Below are positions 1 to 10,356 of a DNA stretch of 64,000 bases, in pieces. The first letter of the stretch is position 1; each line of letters starts with the position of its first letter. The stretch is from Gammaproteobacteria bacterium (GTDB taxonomy: Bacteria > Pseudomonadota > Gammaproteobacteria > Enterobacterales > Alteromonadaceae), in assembly GCA_018826295.1 (NCBI GenBank), contig JAHJZX010000043.1, forward strand, positions 1-64,000, read 5' to 3'. A program made the translations under genes and the position numbers. The notes beneath the pieces were generated by a model. That model was not told the origin of the DNA and made no database searches. It worked only from the letters and a program-made list of their open reading frames with translations.

Positions 1-67
1 CTGCAAAACGTTTTGAAATCCTGTATATTACGGCACTATTTTCAAACCCTAGCTTATAGAGACTACT

Positions 68-2167
68 ATGTCAGCAGATTTATCCTTATACAGAAACATT
101 GGTATCTTCGCGCACGTTGATGCCGGTAAAACCACTACAACCGAACGTATCCTGAAACTGACCGGTAAAATCCATAAGTTAGGTGAAGTTCACGAAGGTG
201 AATCAACAACTGACTTCATGGAACAGGAAGCAGAGCGCGGTATTACTATCCAGTCAGCAGCTGTTAGCTGTTTCTGGAAAGGCTACCGTTTTAACGTTAT
301 CGATACCCCGGGCCACGTTGACTTTACTGTTGAAGTTTACCGTTCACTGAAAGTATTAGATGGCGGTATCGGTGTATTCTGTGGTTCTGGTGGTGTTGAG
401 CCGCAATCAGAAACTAACTGGCGCTATGCGAACGACGCTGAAGTATCACGTCTGATCTTCGTTAACAAACTGGACCGTATCGGTGCAGACTTTATCCGCG
501 TAACTGAGCAGGTGAAGAAAGTTCTGGGCGCAAACCCACTGATCATGACTTTACCAATCGGCCGTGAAGACACCTTCTCTGGTGTGGTTGATCTGTTAAC
601 GCAAAAAGCTTACGTGTGGGATGAAACTGGCCAGCCAGAAAACTACACTATCACTGACATTCCAGCTGATATGGCTGATGACGTTGAAATGTACCGTCAG
701 CAACTGATCGAAACTGCTGTTGAGCAAGACGACGACCTGTTAATGGCGTACATGGAAGGTGAAGAGCCTTCAATCGACGACATCAAGCGTTGTATCCGTA
801 AAGGCTGCCGCGACCTGGCATTCTTCCCAACTTACTGTGGTTCTGCCTTTAAAAACAAAGGTATGCAGTTATTGTTAGACGCTGTTGTTGATTACCTGCC
901 AAGCCCGACTGAAGTTGTGCCACAGCCACTGACTGACGAAGAAGGTAACGAAACTGGTCAATCAGCTATCGTATCTCCAGATGAGCCATTCCGCGCTTTA
1001 GCGTTCAAAATCATGGATGACCGTTTTGGCGCCCTGACTTTCGTACGTATTTACTCTGGTGTTCTGAACAAGGGTGACACCATCCTGAACTCGTTCACTG
1101 GCAAAACCGAGCGTATCGGCCGTATGGTTGAAATGCAGGCGAATGACCGTACTGACCTGACCACTGCTCAGGCCGGTGACATCATCGCGCTGGTAGGTAT
1201 GAAAAACAACACCCAGACTGGTCACACCCTGTGTGATCCGAAAAACCCTTGTACGCTGGAACCAATGGTATTCCCAGAGCCGGTAATCTCTATCTCTGTA
1301 ACACCAAAAGATAAAGGTTCTGTTGAGAAGATGGGTATCGCTATCGGTAAGATGGTTGCTGAAGATCCAACCTTCCGCGTTGAAACTGACGTAGACTCAG
1401 GCGAAACCATCCTTAAAGGTATGGGTGAATTACACCTGGATATCAAAGTAGACATCTTAAAACGTACTTACGGCGTTGAGTTAGTTGTAGGCCAGCCACA
1501 GGTTGCTTACCGCGAAACTATTACCCGTGAAGTTGAAGACAGCTACACGCACAAGAAACAATCTGGTGGTTCTGGTCAGTACGGTAAGATTGACTACCGT
1601 ATTCGTCCGGGCGAGCAAAACTCTGGCTTCAAGTTCATTTCTACCGTTGTTGGTGGTAGCGTACCAAAAGAGTTTATGCCGGCTATCGAAAAAGGTTTCG
1701 AGTCTATGATGTCAACCGGTACTCTGGCTGGCTTCCCGGTATTAGACGTAGAAGTTGAAGTATTCGACGGTGGTTTCCACGCAGTTGACTCATCAGCTAT
1801 CGCGTTCGAAATCGCTGCTAAAGGCGCTTTCCGTCAGTCAGTTCCTAAAGCTGGCGCCCAGCTACTTGAGCCAATCATGAAAGTTGACGTGTTCACACCA
1901 GAAGATCACGTAGGTGATGTTATCGGTGACTTAAACCGTCGTCGTGGCATGATCTCTGGCCAGGAAGCAGGCGTGACTGGCGTACGTATCAAAGCTGACG
2001 TACCACTGTCAGAAATGTTCGGTTACATTTCAACTCTGCGTACTATGACATCAGGCCGTGGTCAGTTCTCTATGGAGTTCTCACACTACTCTCCGTGCCC
2101 GACTAACGTAGCTGATGCAGTAATTGCAAAAGAGAAAGAAAAGAAAGCCGCTGCTGCTAAAAACTAA
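68..2167 (+). CDS. fusA2: Elongation factor G, second (stand-alone) copy
   Basis: Translocation GTPase that moves tRNA and mRNA through the ribosome. The 699-residue protein shows the P-loop AHVDAGKT (residues 15-22), the switch I motif RGITIQSA, the DTPGHVDF switch II motif and NKLD for guanine recognition, followed by the EF-G domains II-V. The C-terminus ends in a lysine/alanine-rich tail. The gene stands alone and is not next to rpsL, rpsG or tuf, which is usual for the second EF-G of Vibrio, Shewanella and related genera rather than the str-operon copy. A strong bidirectional terminator follows. Assignment as a translation factor is firm; whether it acts in elongation or mainly in ribosome recycling cannot be read from sequence alone. 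The start lies close to the window edge, with only a weak purine-rich ribosome binding site. Confidence 0.93.
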   Translation: MSADLSLYRNIGIFAHVDAGKTTTTERILKLTGKIHKLGEVHEGESTTDFMEQEAERGITIQSAAVSCFWKGYRFNVIDTPGHVDFTVEVYRSLKVLDGGIGVFCGSGGVEPQSETNWRYANDAEVSRLIFVNKLDRIGADFIRVTEQVKKVLGANPLIMTLPIGREDTFSGVVDLLTQKAYVWDETGQPENYTITDIPADMADDVEMYRQQLIETAVEQDDDLLMAYMEGEEPSIDDIKRCIRKGCRDLAFFPTYCGSAFKNKGMQLLLDAVVDYLPSPTEVVPQPLTDEEGNETGQSAIVSPDEPFRALAFKIMDDRFGALTFVRIYSGVLNKGDTILNSFTGKTERIGRMVEMQANDRTDLTTAQAGDIIALVGMKNNTQTGHTLCDPKNPCTLEPMVFPEPVISISVTPKDKGSVEKMGIAIGKMVAEDPTFRVETDVDSGETILKGMGELHLDIKVDILKRTYGVELVVGQPQVAYRETITREVEDSYTHKKQSGGSGQYGKIDYRIRPGEQNSGFKFISTVVGGSVPKEFMPAIEKGFESMMSTGTLAGFPVLDVEVEVFDGGFHAVDSSAIAFEIAAKGAFRQSVPKAGAQLLEPIMKVDVFTPEDHVGDVIGDLNRRRGMISGQEAGVTGVRIKADVPLSEMFGYISTLRTMTSGRGQFSMEFSHYSPCPTNVADAVIAKEKEKKAAAAKN

Positions 2168-2180
2168 GCAGTAACGCTTT

Positions 2181-2220
2181 AAAAAAAGCCCCGCCGGTGC
2201 AAACCAGCGGGGCTTTTTTA
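2181..2220. terminator. Bidirectional rho-independent terminator
   Basis: A GC-rich stem (GCCCCGC paired with GCGGGGC) is flanked by an A-run on the left and a T-run on the right, so it can stop transcription from the EF-G gene on the plus strand and from the M14 peptidase operon on the minus strand. Confidence 0.9.
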
Positions 2221-2250
2221 TATCTTGCTACACAGCTTTACTGTTGCTGT

Positions 2251-4041
2251 TTAAGGTTCAAGCAGTACCGGATACTTCAGGTATTGTTGGTCGTAGTACG
2301 GCATTTGGCGGTAAAACCAATTGTAACGCTCACGCGGGTTGGTGCGCAGCTTGTCATCCTGTGCCAGCGCCTGCTCAAATTGTTGCTTCAGCTCGGGCTG
2401 CTCGGCCAGCATAGTGGCGATTAACGGCTCTATCGCATAGGGCTCGAAATACTCTGTACGTTCAAACATGCCCGGGAAAAAGCCCCAGCTAAATAACGAG
2501 TCTGGTGCCGTCGGCTCCAGCATGGCCACGGCTAAACGGCCCAAACTCTGATCGGTGCTGACTCTAACCGAGCCGGCAGGCAGTGTCAGGCTGATATTAC
2601 TGCGGTTAAAGCTGGCCGATTGCAGCATAAAGCGGCCTTCAAAGGGTTTAGTAGCAAACTCATAGCTGCTAACGCTAAGTTGCTGCAGGCTCAGTTTTCG
2701 CGGTTTATCCAGTACGCTAAACTCAATACCATGCCAGGTTAACCGTTCGATGGCCGCCTGTTGCTCTGGCCCCAGCCAGTAAGCCTGCGGGATCGCCACC
2801 TCTTTGTCAGCAACCTTGTCCCAATACAGCGGCAACTGCTGATACAGTTTGGCCTCGCCGGTCCAGTGCAGGTAAGTTTCGCCACTGATGTCAGACTGGC
2901 GCAGCTGATAATCCATACCTTTAAAATCAATAAAGTCAGGCTTGGTGCTGGCTTTATAACTTAGCGCCATACGCTGTGGCCTGGCGTTCATGTCGGCCTG
3001 ACGCGCCATGATCAACGCCTTGCCCTGCTCGTTCAGTAGCTTAAGGCTGTGCTGCAATAATACATAGGTGCCCAGTACCCGTTGCCGGTAAGGTTTTAAG
3101 CTGTGATTCTCTACCAGTATTGTCGGTAAATGCCGTACATCACCATAGCCGTTAGAAAAACGCGGGCTGGCCGTCCAGCCACTAATGCCTTTGCTAAAAT
3201 CCTGCCGGTCGACACCAAATATCAAGGGCCCGGGAATATGACCGGCCTGTGCCAACGCTGTATCTATGGCCGGGCGATACAGTTTACTCAGCCAACTGGC
3301 AGAGTTAACGCTGACCGCTGCAAACGGCTGATTAAAACCATAGGTAATATCGTACTGGTAATCTTCACCGTCAGTAACGTGGACATCAATATATAAATCG
3401 GGCTGATAGCGGTTAATCAGCGCTAATAACGCCTGCATTTCCGGCGCATCTGCCTTAATGTAATCGCGGTTCAAATTCAGATTTTGTGCCGTGGCCCGCC
3501 AGCCCTGATGCAGCGGCCCGCGCTGGTTCATGCGGTTAAACTGCGAGCGTCGCTCATGGCCGTCGGGCGACAGTACCGGAATAAACAGCAAGTCGGCATT
3601 GGCCAGCAGTGCGGCTTTATCACCATGGGCAATATCCCGCAGCAACATTAAACCGGCATCTTTGCCGTCTATTTCGCCACTGTGAATACCGGCCTGCACC
3701 AGTAATAGTGGCCGCGCCGGATTTTGCGCTATCTTGTGTAACGCCTTACTGGCCTTAACCACCATTAATGGCCGACCCTGGGCGCTGACACCAAACTGCT
3801 CAAGCTGCAACAGCTCTGAGCTATCAACCAGCTGATTAATATAGTGTAATGTAGCAGCATAATCCGGGCTGTCGTTAAGACCGCTCAGCTCTGCCGGTGT
3901 AACCCAGGGCTGGCCTTTGGTTTTAATCAGCGCTTCGCTGCTGCCCTGCCAAACCGGCACAGCCGGCAGATGATCATTCGCAGCCACTACTAAAGGCCAC
4001 AAGCTGCTACCAAGCAGCATGGCGTTGCGCAAGGATTTCAT
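2251..4041 (-). CDS. Secreted M14-family zinc carboxypeptidase
   Basis: Predicted metallopeptidase of 596 residues with an N-terminal signal peptide (hydrophobic residues about 7-20, ending in VVAAN). The zinc site of family M14 is visible: His120 and Glu123 in GIHSGE, and His221 in YIDVHVTD. The likely catalytic glutamate is Glu311 in LVENHS. It should act in the periplasm or outside the cell, removing C-terminal residues from peptides; the true substrate is unknown. It is the last gene of a minus-strand operon, starting 2 bases after the stop of the RND permease with an AAAGGA ribosome binding site inside the end of that gene. A peptidase translationally linked to an efflux pump is uncommon. 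Family assignment is confident; biological role is not. Confidence 0.85.
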   Translation of the reverse strand: MKSLRNAMLLGSSLWPLVVAANDHLPAVPVWQGSSEALIKTKGQPWVTPAELSGLNDSPDYAATLHYINQLVDSSELLQLEQFGVSAQGRPLMVVKASKALHKIAQNPARPLLLVQAGIHSGEIDGKDAGLMLLRDIAHGDKAALLANADLLFIPVLSPDGHERRSQFNRMNQRGPLHQGWRATAQNLNLNRDYIKADAPEMQALLALINRYQPDLYIDVHVTDGEDYQYDITYGFNQPFAAVSVNSASWLSKLYRPAIDTALAQAGHIPGPLIFGVDRQDFSKGISGWTASPRFSNGYGDVRHLPTILVENHSLKPYRQRVLGTYVLLQHSLKLLNEQGKALIMARQADMNARPQRMALSYKASTKPDFIDFKGMDYQLRQSDISGETYLHWTGEAKLYQQLPLYWDKVADKEVAIPQAYWLGPEQQAAIERLTWHGIEFSVLDKPRKLSLQQLSVSSYEFATKPFEGRFMLQSASFNRSNISLTLPAGSVRVSTDQSLGRLAVAMLEPTAPDSLFSWGFFPGMFERTEYFEPYAIEPLIATMLAEQPELKQQFEQALAQDDKLRTNPRERYNWFYRQMPYYDQQYLKYPVLLEP

Positions 4042-4043
4042 GT

Positions 4044-7000
4044 TTAGTCCTTTGTTGTTATGGTTTTAATATTAAACATACTGCAATACAGCACCGGCAT
4101 AAACACCAGGGTCAATACCGTAGCAAAACCCAAACCAAACATAATAACCACGGCCAGGCTGGCAAAAAACACATCACCCAACAGCGGTATCATGCCCAAT
4201 ATAGTAGTAATAGCGGCCATCGACACCGGCCTTACCCGGCTTACGGCGCTGTCAAACACCGCATTAAAGGCCGCCTTGCCTTCTGACAGCTCAAGATTAA
4301 TTTGCTCTACCAGCACTATGCAGTTTTTCACCAGCATACCGGACAAACTTAAAAAGCCCAGCAAAGCAATAAAGCCAAACGGTGCGCCAAGTAACAATAA
4401 ACCAAAGCTTACACCTATGATTGCCAGTGGCACACAGGCCCAGATCACTAAGGCACTGCGCAGCGAGTTAAACAGTAAGACGGTAATAATAAACATAAAC
4501 AAATAACCCAGCGGCAACGAGCTAAACAAGGCGCTCTGGGCTTTTTGCTGCGCTTCAAACTCACCGCCCCAGTTTAAAAAATAGCCGGTGGGCAAGCTTA
4601 TCGCTTCAATATCGGCTTTTACCCGCGCTAACAAGGCCGCGGCGGTGTCATCGGTTAAATTGTCATGGTCGGCCATTACCGTAACGGTACGTTTGCGATC
4701 GCGACGCTGAATCTGCGCATCTTCCCAAACTAAATCAAAGCCGGTCACCACCTGGGTTATCGGCACATAGCGCTGCAGTTTATTGCTATACACCTGCAAG
4801 TCGTACAGTGCATCCAGGTTATCGCGCTCAGCCAGCGGTGAGCGGGCCACTATCGGCAGCAAATGGGTACCATCGCGGTAAATACCTACGGTGCGCCCTG
4901 CCATTGCCGTTAACAGCACATCATCGATGTCCTGTTTACTAATACCCGCCCGCCGTGCCATAGCTTCATTAAAGTGCGGCCGGATCACCTTGGTACGCTC
5001 GCGCCAGTTATCACGGATACTAACGGCCCTGCCATCGGCCTGTAATATGGCTTTGGCCTGTGCCGCCAGATTGCGCAGCACATCCGGATCGGCGCCGCTA
5101 AAACGGGCTTCAATTTTAGCCGGCGTCGATGGTCCGACTTCCAGCCGCAACAGCTTGTACTGTAACCGGGGCAATTGGCCGCTAATATAGTCGCGCGTTT
5201 GTTGCATAATATCAGGCAGTTGCGCCAGGCTGTCGGCACGTACAATCAACTGGCTGTAGGCACTGAAGTTCTTCTCTGGCTGATAGGTCAGCATAAAACG
5301 CTCGGCGCCGCGGCCACTGGTGCTGGTAACATGGCTGACACCTGGCTGTGCCAGCAGATAATTCATCAGCTGTACCGCATCTTCTGCCGACTGGCGAATA
5401 TCCGTACCTTCTGGCTGCCATAAATCGACCAGAAATATCGGCGTATTAGACGGCGGGAAAAACACCTGTTTTACTTTGCTAAAACCCAGTACCGCGCTGA
5501 CAAGCAGCACGACTGTCAGGCCATAGGTTAGCGCACGATAACGCAGTGCTGCCGTTAGCAGCTTGCGGTAGAGCGTAAAAATTACGCCCTGGTATAAGGC
5601 GGTGTCGTTTTGCTCTGACGCTGAGTTGTTTTGCTTGCTGTCTTTAAACAACATGCTGGCAAAAAACGGCGTTAACGTAATGGCCGTTACCCAACTTAAC
5701 AGCAAAGATACCAGCAATACCCAGAACAAACTGCCGGCAAACTCGCCGGTGGCATCGCTGGACAGGCCGATAGGGGCAAAGGCGGCAATGGCGATCACCG
5801 TTGCACCAAGTAGCGGCCATTGCGTTTGTTTAACAATTAAACTGGCGGCATCGGTTAGTTTTAACCGGCGCTGCATGCCAATTAAAATGCCCTCAGTAAT
5901 AACAATGGCATTATCAACCAGCATACCCAAAGCAATGATTAATGCACCAAGCGACACGCGTTGCAGCTCTATTTGCATCGCGCGCATAAAAATAAAGGTG
6001 CCCAGCACGGTCAGTAGCAGGATCAGGCCAATTAAAATGCCACTGCGCAAGCCCATAAAAATCAGCAGTACCACGATAACAATCAGCACCGCCTCGGCCA
6101 GATTAATAATAAAGCCGCTTACCGACTGTGCCACTTCATCTGGCTGGTTATAAATAGTATGTAATTCAATGCCCAATGGCCGGTTGTATTCCAATTCTGT
6201 CAGGCGCTGGCGAATCTGTTCGCCGGCTTCAACCACGTTAACGCCACGGCTGAAAGACACCCCCAAAGTAAGTGCGTTTTCGCCGCCAAAACGCAATAAC
6301 TGCGCCGGTGTCTCGGCATTTTCGCGATAAACCCGCGCCACATCACCAAGGTAAATTAATTCTTTAGAGTCCGGGCTGGATATGATCAGGCTTTCCAGTT
6401 CAGACACTGACTGAAACTCGCCGGTGGGGTAAATTCGCAGCCGATCCGGCCCAACCTTAATGGAACCGGCGTTGGCGACCATATTCTGGCTTTGTAACAA
6501 GGCCGCCAGTGTTTGCGGAGCTATGCCCAGCGCGGTTAAGCGCGGCCGCGAAATTTCAACTATGACCTGCTCTTGTTGTACCCCGCCAACGGCTACCTTG
6601 CCGACACTGGGCACCAGCACCAGCTCACGGCGTAAAAAATCGACATAGTCGCGCAGCTCATCATCGCTAAAGCCGTCACCGGTTACCGCATACAAGATGC
6701 CATACACATCACCAAAATCGTCTTTTACCTGCGGCATTTTTACACCGGGCGGTAATTGCGGTTGTAAATCGGTAATTTTATGTCGCAGTTCATCCCAGAT
6801 TTGCTTTAACTCTTTCGCCCTATAGGTGTCGTGCATCTCAACCATCAGCTGCGACAAACCAGCGGTAGACACTGAGGTAACATGCTTAACATAAGGCAGT
6901 TGCTGGATCACATTTTCCAGCGGATAGGTGACTTCTTCTTCGACCTGGGTTGGCGATGCGCCCGGATATTGGGTAATCACCAACGCCTGCTTCAGGGTAA

Positions 7001-7118
7001 ACTGCGGATCTTCCAGCCGGCCCAGGCCGAGGTAGGACACCACGCCACCAAGCAGTAGAATGGCAGCAAACAGCCAGGATGAGGTGCGGTACTGAATAAA
7101 GTAGCGGGCAAAATCCAT
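4044..7118 (-). CDS. RND-family efflux permease
   Basis: Inner-membrane proton-driven efflux pump subunit of 1024 residues, the normal length for AcrB/MexB-type proteins. A first transmembrane helix lies at about residues 12-32, a large periplasmic loop follows, then a cluster of helices with the TM4 motif GMLVDNAIVITEGI carrying the proton-relay aspartate, then a second periplasmic loop and a second helix cluster ending near SGMLVKNCIVLVEQI. It starts 2 bases after the stop of the membrane-fusion adaptor gene (TAA-GC-ATG) and ends 2 bases before the M14 peptidase. No outer-membrane channel gene is present, so a TolC encoded elsewhere is presumably used. Substrate cannot be told from sequence; the variety resembles the multidrug group rather than the heavy-metal group. 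Confidence 0.9.
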   Translation of the reverse strand: MDFARYFIQYRTSSWLFAAILLLGGVVSYLGLGRLEDPQFTLKQALVITQYPGASPTQVEEEVTYPLENVIQQLPYVKHVTSVSTAGLSQLMVEMHDTYRAKELKQIWDELRHKITDLQPQLPPGVKMPQVKDDFGDVYGILYAVTGDGFSDDELRDYVDFLRRELVLVPSVGKVAVGGVQQEQVIVEISRPRLTALGIAPQTLAALLQSQNMVANAGSIKVGPDRLRIYPTGEFQSVSELESLIISSPDSKELIYLGDVARVYRENAETPAQLLRFGGENALTLGVSFSRGVNVVEAGEQIRQRLTELEYNRPLGIELHTIYNQPDEVAQSVSGFIINLAEAVLIVIVVLLIFMGLRSGILIGLILLLTVLGTFIFMRAMQIELQRVSLGALIIALGMLVDNAIVITEGILIGMQRRLKLTDAASLIVKQTQWPLLGATVIAIAAFAPIGLSSDATGEFAGSLFWVLLVSLLLSWVTAITLTPFFASMLFKDSKQNNSASEQNDTALYQGVIFTLYRKLLTAALRYRALTYGLTVVLLVSAVLGFSKVKQVFFPPSNTPIFLVDLWQPEGTDIRQSAEDAVQLMNYLLAQPGVSHVTSTSGRGAERFMLTYQPEKNFSAYSQLIVRADSLAQLPDIMQQTRDYISGQLPRLQYKLLRLEVGPSTPAKIEARFSGADPDVLRNLAAQAKAILQADGRAVSIRDNWRERTKVIRPHFNEAMARRAGISKQDIDDVLLTAMAGRTVGIYRDGTHLLPIVARSPLAERDNLDALYDLQVYSNKLQRYVPITQVVTGFDLVWEDAQIQRRDRKRTVTVMADHDNLTDDTAAALLARVKADIEAISLPTGYFLNWGGEFEAQQKAQSALFSSLPLGYLFMFIITVLLFNSLRSALVIWACVPLAIIGVSFGLLLLGAPFGFIALLGFLSLSGMLVKNCIVLVEQINLELSEGKAAFNAVFDSAVSRVRPVSMAAITTILGMIPLLGDVFFASLAVVIMFGLGFATVLTLVFMPVLYCSMFNIKTITTKD

Positions 7119-7120
7119 GC

Positions 7121-8209
7121 TTACAGCCCCCGCTCACGCACCCAGGGCCTGACCTTCTGCCCTTCTGTCAGTTGCTGAACACCGGCGCTGACAATTTGCT
7201 CGCCACGTTGCAGGCCATCCGTTACCGCGGCACCGGCACTGGTTAAACTGCTGACACGGATCGCTCTTTTGCTGACAGTACCGCTATCGGGGTTATATAC
7301 CCAGACATAACTTTGCTGGCTGGCCAGTGGTTGTTCGCCAGGCATAAACAGCGCAGAAGCCGGAATATACAGCGCCTCTGCATACACCATACTGATTTTA
7401 CTCACTTCCGCTATAACGTTAGCGGTCATACCGGCCAGTACATTAAACTCTTGCGGCGTGGCCATGCTAAATACCACTTTAAAGCTGTTGGTGGCCGGAT
7501 CGGCGCGGGTATCCCACTCGCGGATGCGGGCGCGGTAGCGAAACTGCGGGTGCGAGTCAAACACCACTTCAGGCTGGTAATCAAAATCTTTGCGCACATT
7601 GGAAATGACATCTTCCGGTACCTGGATCACCACATCCACCTGATCACGTACCTGCAGCTCCATAATGGCTTGCTGAGCGGCAATATTTTCGTGGTTTTCG
7701 ACCAGCAGACGGGAAATATTACCGGCAAAGGGTGCCCGCAATTGGGTATAGCTGAGCGCGGTTTCGGCGGTAGAAAGATCAGCCTGCGCCACCTGCAACT
7801 GCGCTTTAGCTTCATCAAAAGCGGCCTGCGATACCAGTTTTTGCGCGATAAGTTGCTCGGCACGGACAAACTGGGTTTGGGCCAGTTCATAACGGGCGGC
7901 AGCCTGATCCAGCTTCAGGCGAAAATCGGTGTCATCCAGTGCCGCCAGCAAGTCGCCTTTCTCTACCATCTGGCCGGGTCGGGCCTGCAATTTTACCAGC
8001 TTGCCACTGACACGAAAGGTTAAGCTGGCGCGCTCTGTCGGTTCAACTACGGCCGGAAACTGCCGTACGGCACCGCTACTGTTGTCGTTGACAAGATGCA
8101 GCTTAACCGGCCGCTCGGGCTGAACCTGTTGTTCCGGTTCGGCTTTAGAGCACGCAGCAAGCCACAATACCGCGGCGAAGATAAAAAAACGTGAAGGGAA
8201 AACTGACAT
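7121..8209 (-). CDS. RND efflux periplasmic adaptor (lipoprotein)
   Basis: Membrane-fusion protein linking the downstream RND permease to an outer-membrane channel. The product is about 362 residues. A lipobox (LAAC) ends the signal peptide, so the protein is probably a lipoprotein. A lipoyl/HlyD half-motif (VSGKLVKLQARPGQMVEKGD) and a helical hairpin rich in Ala, Gln and Leu follow, then the second half-motif (YTQLRAPFAGNISRLLVENHE). The reading frame could begin at 8263 or 8218, but 8209 is preferred because AGGA sits about 8 bases upstream of this ATG and the signal peptide then has normal length. First gene of the adaptor-permease-peptidase operon; a palindromic operator candidate lies about 90 bases upstream. 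Confidence 0.88.
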   Translation of the reverse strand: MSVFPSRFFIFAAVLWLAACSKAEPEQQVQPERPVKLHLVNDNSSGAVRQFPAVVEPTERASLTFRVSGKLVKLQARPGQMVEKGDLLAALDDTDFRLKLDQAAARYELAQTQFVRAEQLIAQKLVSQAAFDEAKAQLQVAQADLSTAETALSYTQLRAPFAGNISRLLVENHENIAAQQAIMELQVRDQVDVVIQVPEDVISNVRKDFDYQPEVVFDSHPQFRYRARIREWDTRADPATNSFKVVFSMATPQEFNVLAGMTANVIAEVSKISMVYAEALYIPASALFMPGEQPLASQQSYVWVYNPDSGTVSKRAIRVSSLTSAGAAVTDGLQRGEQIVSAGVQQLTEGQKVRPWVRERGL

Positions 8210-8278
8210 AGCTATCATCCTGAAACAGTAAAAGACAGGCGCATTTTGGCTACAGCGCCACATCTGACCAGTGCAACT

Positions 8279-8313
8279 ATTTAACCTTAAAAACCAACTT
8301 ACTGACAGTCAGT
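8279..8313 (-). promoter_or_regulatory. Operator and promoter candidate for the RND operon
   Basis: The sequence ACTGACAGTCAGT at 8301-8313 is a perfect 6-1-6 inverted repeat, the kind of site bound by TetR-family repressors of RND pumps. On the minus strand its right half overlaps a possible -35 (CTGTCA, 4 of 6 matches), and a TTAAAT -10 candidate lies at 8284-8279. Promoter and regulator type are inferred; no tetR gene is next to the operon. Confidence 0.45.
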
Positions 8314-8329
8314 TTTGCTGACATCTGAC

Positions 8330-8357
8330 AAAAATCCACCGCAAGCGGTGGATTTTT
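8330..8357 (-). terminator. Terminator downstream of uvrB
   Basis: ATCCACCGC and its complement GCGGTGGAT form a compact stem with AAAAA before and TTTTT after. It lies immediately beyond the uvrB stop codon and separates uvrB from the RND operon promoter. Confidence 0.85.
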
Positions 8358-8358
8358 A

Positions 8359-10356
8359 TTAAATTTCCAATAAGGCCTGTTTTAAAGCATGCACCTGATC
8401 GCGCAATTTAGCGGCCTGCTCAAACTCCAAATCACGGGCATGCTGCAGCATTTTTTGCTCCAGTTGCTGTATTTCCGCTTCAACCTGATAGCTGGTTTTG
8501 CCTTTTATTAACCGTACCCGTTCAGCTACCATTGGCAAGGCCGGGCTGGCGTCCTGCCCCAGATCCATCACATCAGCAATTTTTTTCTTAATCGCTTGCG
8601 GTGAAATGCCATGCAAGGCATTAAAGGCTTGCTGCTTAGTGCGCCGGCGCTCTGTCTCATCAATTGCCTTGCGCATCGAGCCGGTGATCTGGTCGGCATA
8701 TAAGATGGCTTTACCATTCAGGTTACGGGCAGCCCGGCCTATGGTTTGGATCAGCGAGCGTTCTGAGCGTAAAAAGCCCTCTTTGTCGGCATCCAGTATC
8801 GCCACCAGCGACACTTCCGGAATATCCAGGCCTTCTCGCAGCAGGTTAATGCCCACCAATACATCAAATACGCCCAAACGCAGGTCGCGGATAATTTCCA
8901 TCCGCTCAACGGTGTCGATGTCGGAGTGCAGATAACGCACCTTTACGCCATGTTCGTTCAGGTATTCACTTAAATCTTCTGCCATTTTCTTGGTAAGCGT
9001 GGTCACCAGTACCCGCTCTCCCAGCCGGGCTTTTTGCATGGCCTCCGACATCAGATCATCAACCTGGCTGACTACCGGCCGGATCTCAATTACCGGATCA
9101 ACCAAACCTGTCGGGCGCACTACCTGCTCCACCACTTCGCCGGCAGAATGCTCCAGTTCATAGGCGGCCGGGGTAGCAGACACATAGATGCGCTGCGGTG
9201 CTATAGCTTCAAACTCGTCAAACTTCAGCGGCCGGTTATCCAGCGCCGAAGGTAAACGAAAGCCATAGTTCACCAGGTTCTCTTTGCGCGAACGATCGCC
9301 CTTATACATGGCACCAATTTGCGAAATCGTGACATGGGATTCATCAATAAACATCAGGCCATCAGAAGGAAAATAATCCAACAAAGTTGGCGGCGGCTCG
9401 CCATTGGCACGGCCGGATAAATAACGTGAGTAGTTTTCAATGCCCGAGCAGTAGCCAAGCTCTACCATCATTTCAATATCAAACAAGGTGCGTTGGCTTA
9501 AGCGCTGCTCTTCTACCAGTTTATTGGCACTGAGCAAGTCTTCACGGCGTTGTTTAAGTTCCTGCTTAATGTGCTCAGTGGCGGCAAGAATTTTCTCGCG
9601 TGGAGTAACGTAGTGCGTTTTCGGGTAGATAGTGTAGCGGGTCAGCACTTTTTCTACCGCGCCGGTCAGTGGATCAAACAGGCTTAAGCGTTCAATTTCT
9701 TCATCGAATAATTCAACCCGCAGCGCAATATCATCTGACTCGGCCGGAAAGATATCGATGACATCACCGCGAACCCTGTAAGTCGCACGGGAAAAATCGA
9801 TATCGTTGCGGCTGTATTGCAGTTCGGCCAGCCGGCGTAAAATGGCGCGCTGATCAATAATGTCGCCCACTTTCAGATGCAACAGCATCTTCATATACGA
9901 CTGCGGATCGCCCAGACCATAAATTGCCGATACCGACGCGATAATAACCACATCGCGCCGCTCCATCAGCGCCTTGGTGGCCGACAAGCGCATTTGTTCA
10001 ATGTGCTCATTAATAGAGGCGTCTTTCTCGATAAAGGTATCTGTAGAGGGCACATAGGCTTCAGGCTGATAGTAGTCATAATAAGACACAAAGTACTCAA
10101 CCGAATTGTGCGGAAAAAACTCTTTCATTTCGCCGTACAACTGGGCAGCCAGGGTTTTATTGTGCGCCATGATCAGCGTGGGCCGGTTCACCCGGGCAAT
10201 AACATTGGCCATGGTAAAGGTTTTGCCTGAACCGGTAACGCCAAGTAAGGTTTGGTGCGCCAGACCGGATTCCAGGCCGTCTACCAGCTTTTCAATCGCC
10301 TGTGGCTGATCACCCGCCGGTTGATACGCCGATACCAGTGCAAAGTCTCTGCTCAC
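8359..10356 (-). CDS. uvrB: UvrABC excinuclease subunit B
   Basis: Damage-verification helicase of nucleotide excision repair, working with UvrA and UvrC in the cytoplasm. The 665-residue length fits the family. Visible features are the Walker A motif GVTGSGKT (residues 39-46), the [10 protein letters not shown] beta-hairpin motif that inserts between DNA strands, DESHVT (motif II), the C-terminal helicase motifs ending with QTIGRAARN, and a UVR domain at the C-terminus ([22 protein letters not shown]). The start codon is GTG, supported by a strong AGGAGG ribosome binding site and by agreement with the usual UvrB N-terminus. It overlaps the stop of the upstream MATE gene by 4 bases (GTGA), so the two are probably translationally coupled. 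Confidence 0.97.
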   Translation of the reverse strand: MSRDFALVSAYQPAGDQPQAIEKLVDGLESGLAHQTLLGVTGSGKTFTMANVIARVNRPTLIMAHNKTLAAQLYGEMKEFFPHNSVEYFVSYYDYYQPEAYVPSTDTFIEKDASINEHIEQMRLSATKALMERRDVVIIASVSAIYGLGDPQSYMKMLLHLKVGDIIDQRAILRRLAELQYSRNDIDFSRATYRVRGDVIDIFPAESDDIALRVELFDEEIERLSLFDPLTGAVEKVLTRYTIYPKTHYVTPREKILAATEHIKQELKQRREDLLSANKLVEEQRLSQRTLFDIEMMVELGYCSGIENYSRYLSGRANGEPPPTLLDYFPSDGLMFIDESHVTISQIGAMYKGDRSRKENLVNYGFRLPSALDNRPLKFDEFEAIAPQRIYVSATPAAYELEHSAGEVVEQVVRPTGLVDPVIEIRPVVSQVDDLMSEAMQKARLGERVLVTTLTKKMAEDLSEYLNEHGVKVRYLHSDIDTVERMEIIRDLRLGVFDVLVGINLLREGLDIPEVSLVAILDADKEGFLRSERSLIQTIGRAARNLNGKAILYADQITGSMRKAIDETERRRTKQQAFNALHGISPQAIKKKIADVMDLGQDASPALPMVAERVRLIKGKTSYQVEAEIQQLEQKMLQHARDLEFEQAAKLRDQVHALKQALLEI

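Noticed and set aside
8264-8330. Gene for a TetR regulator of the first RND operon
   Set aside because: No open frame of sufficient size lies near the operator candidate; any regulator must be encoded elsewhere.
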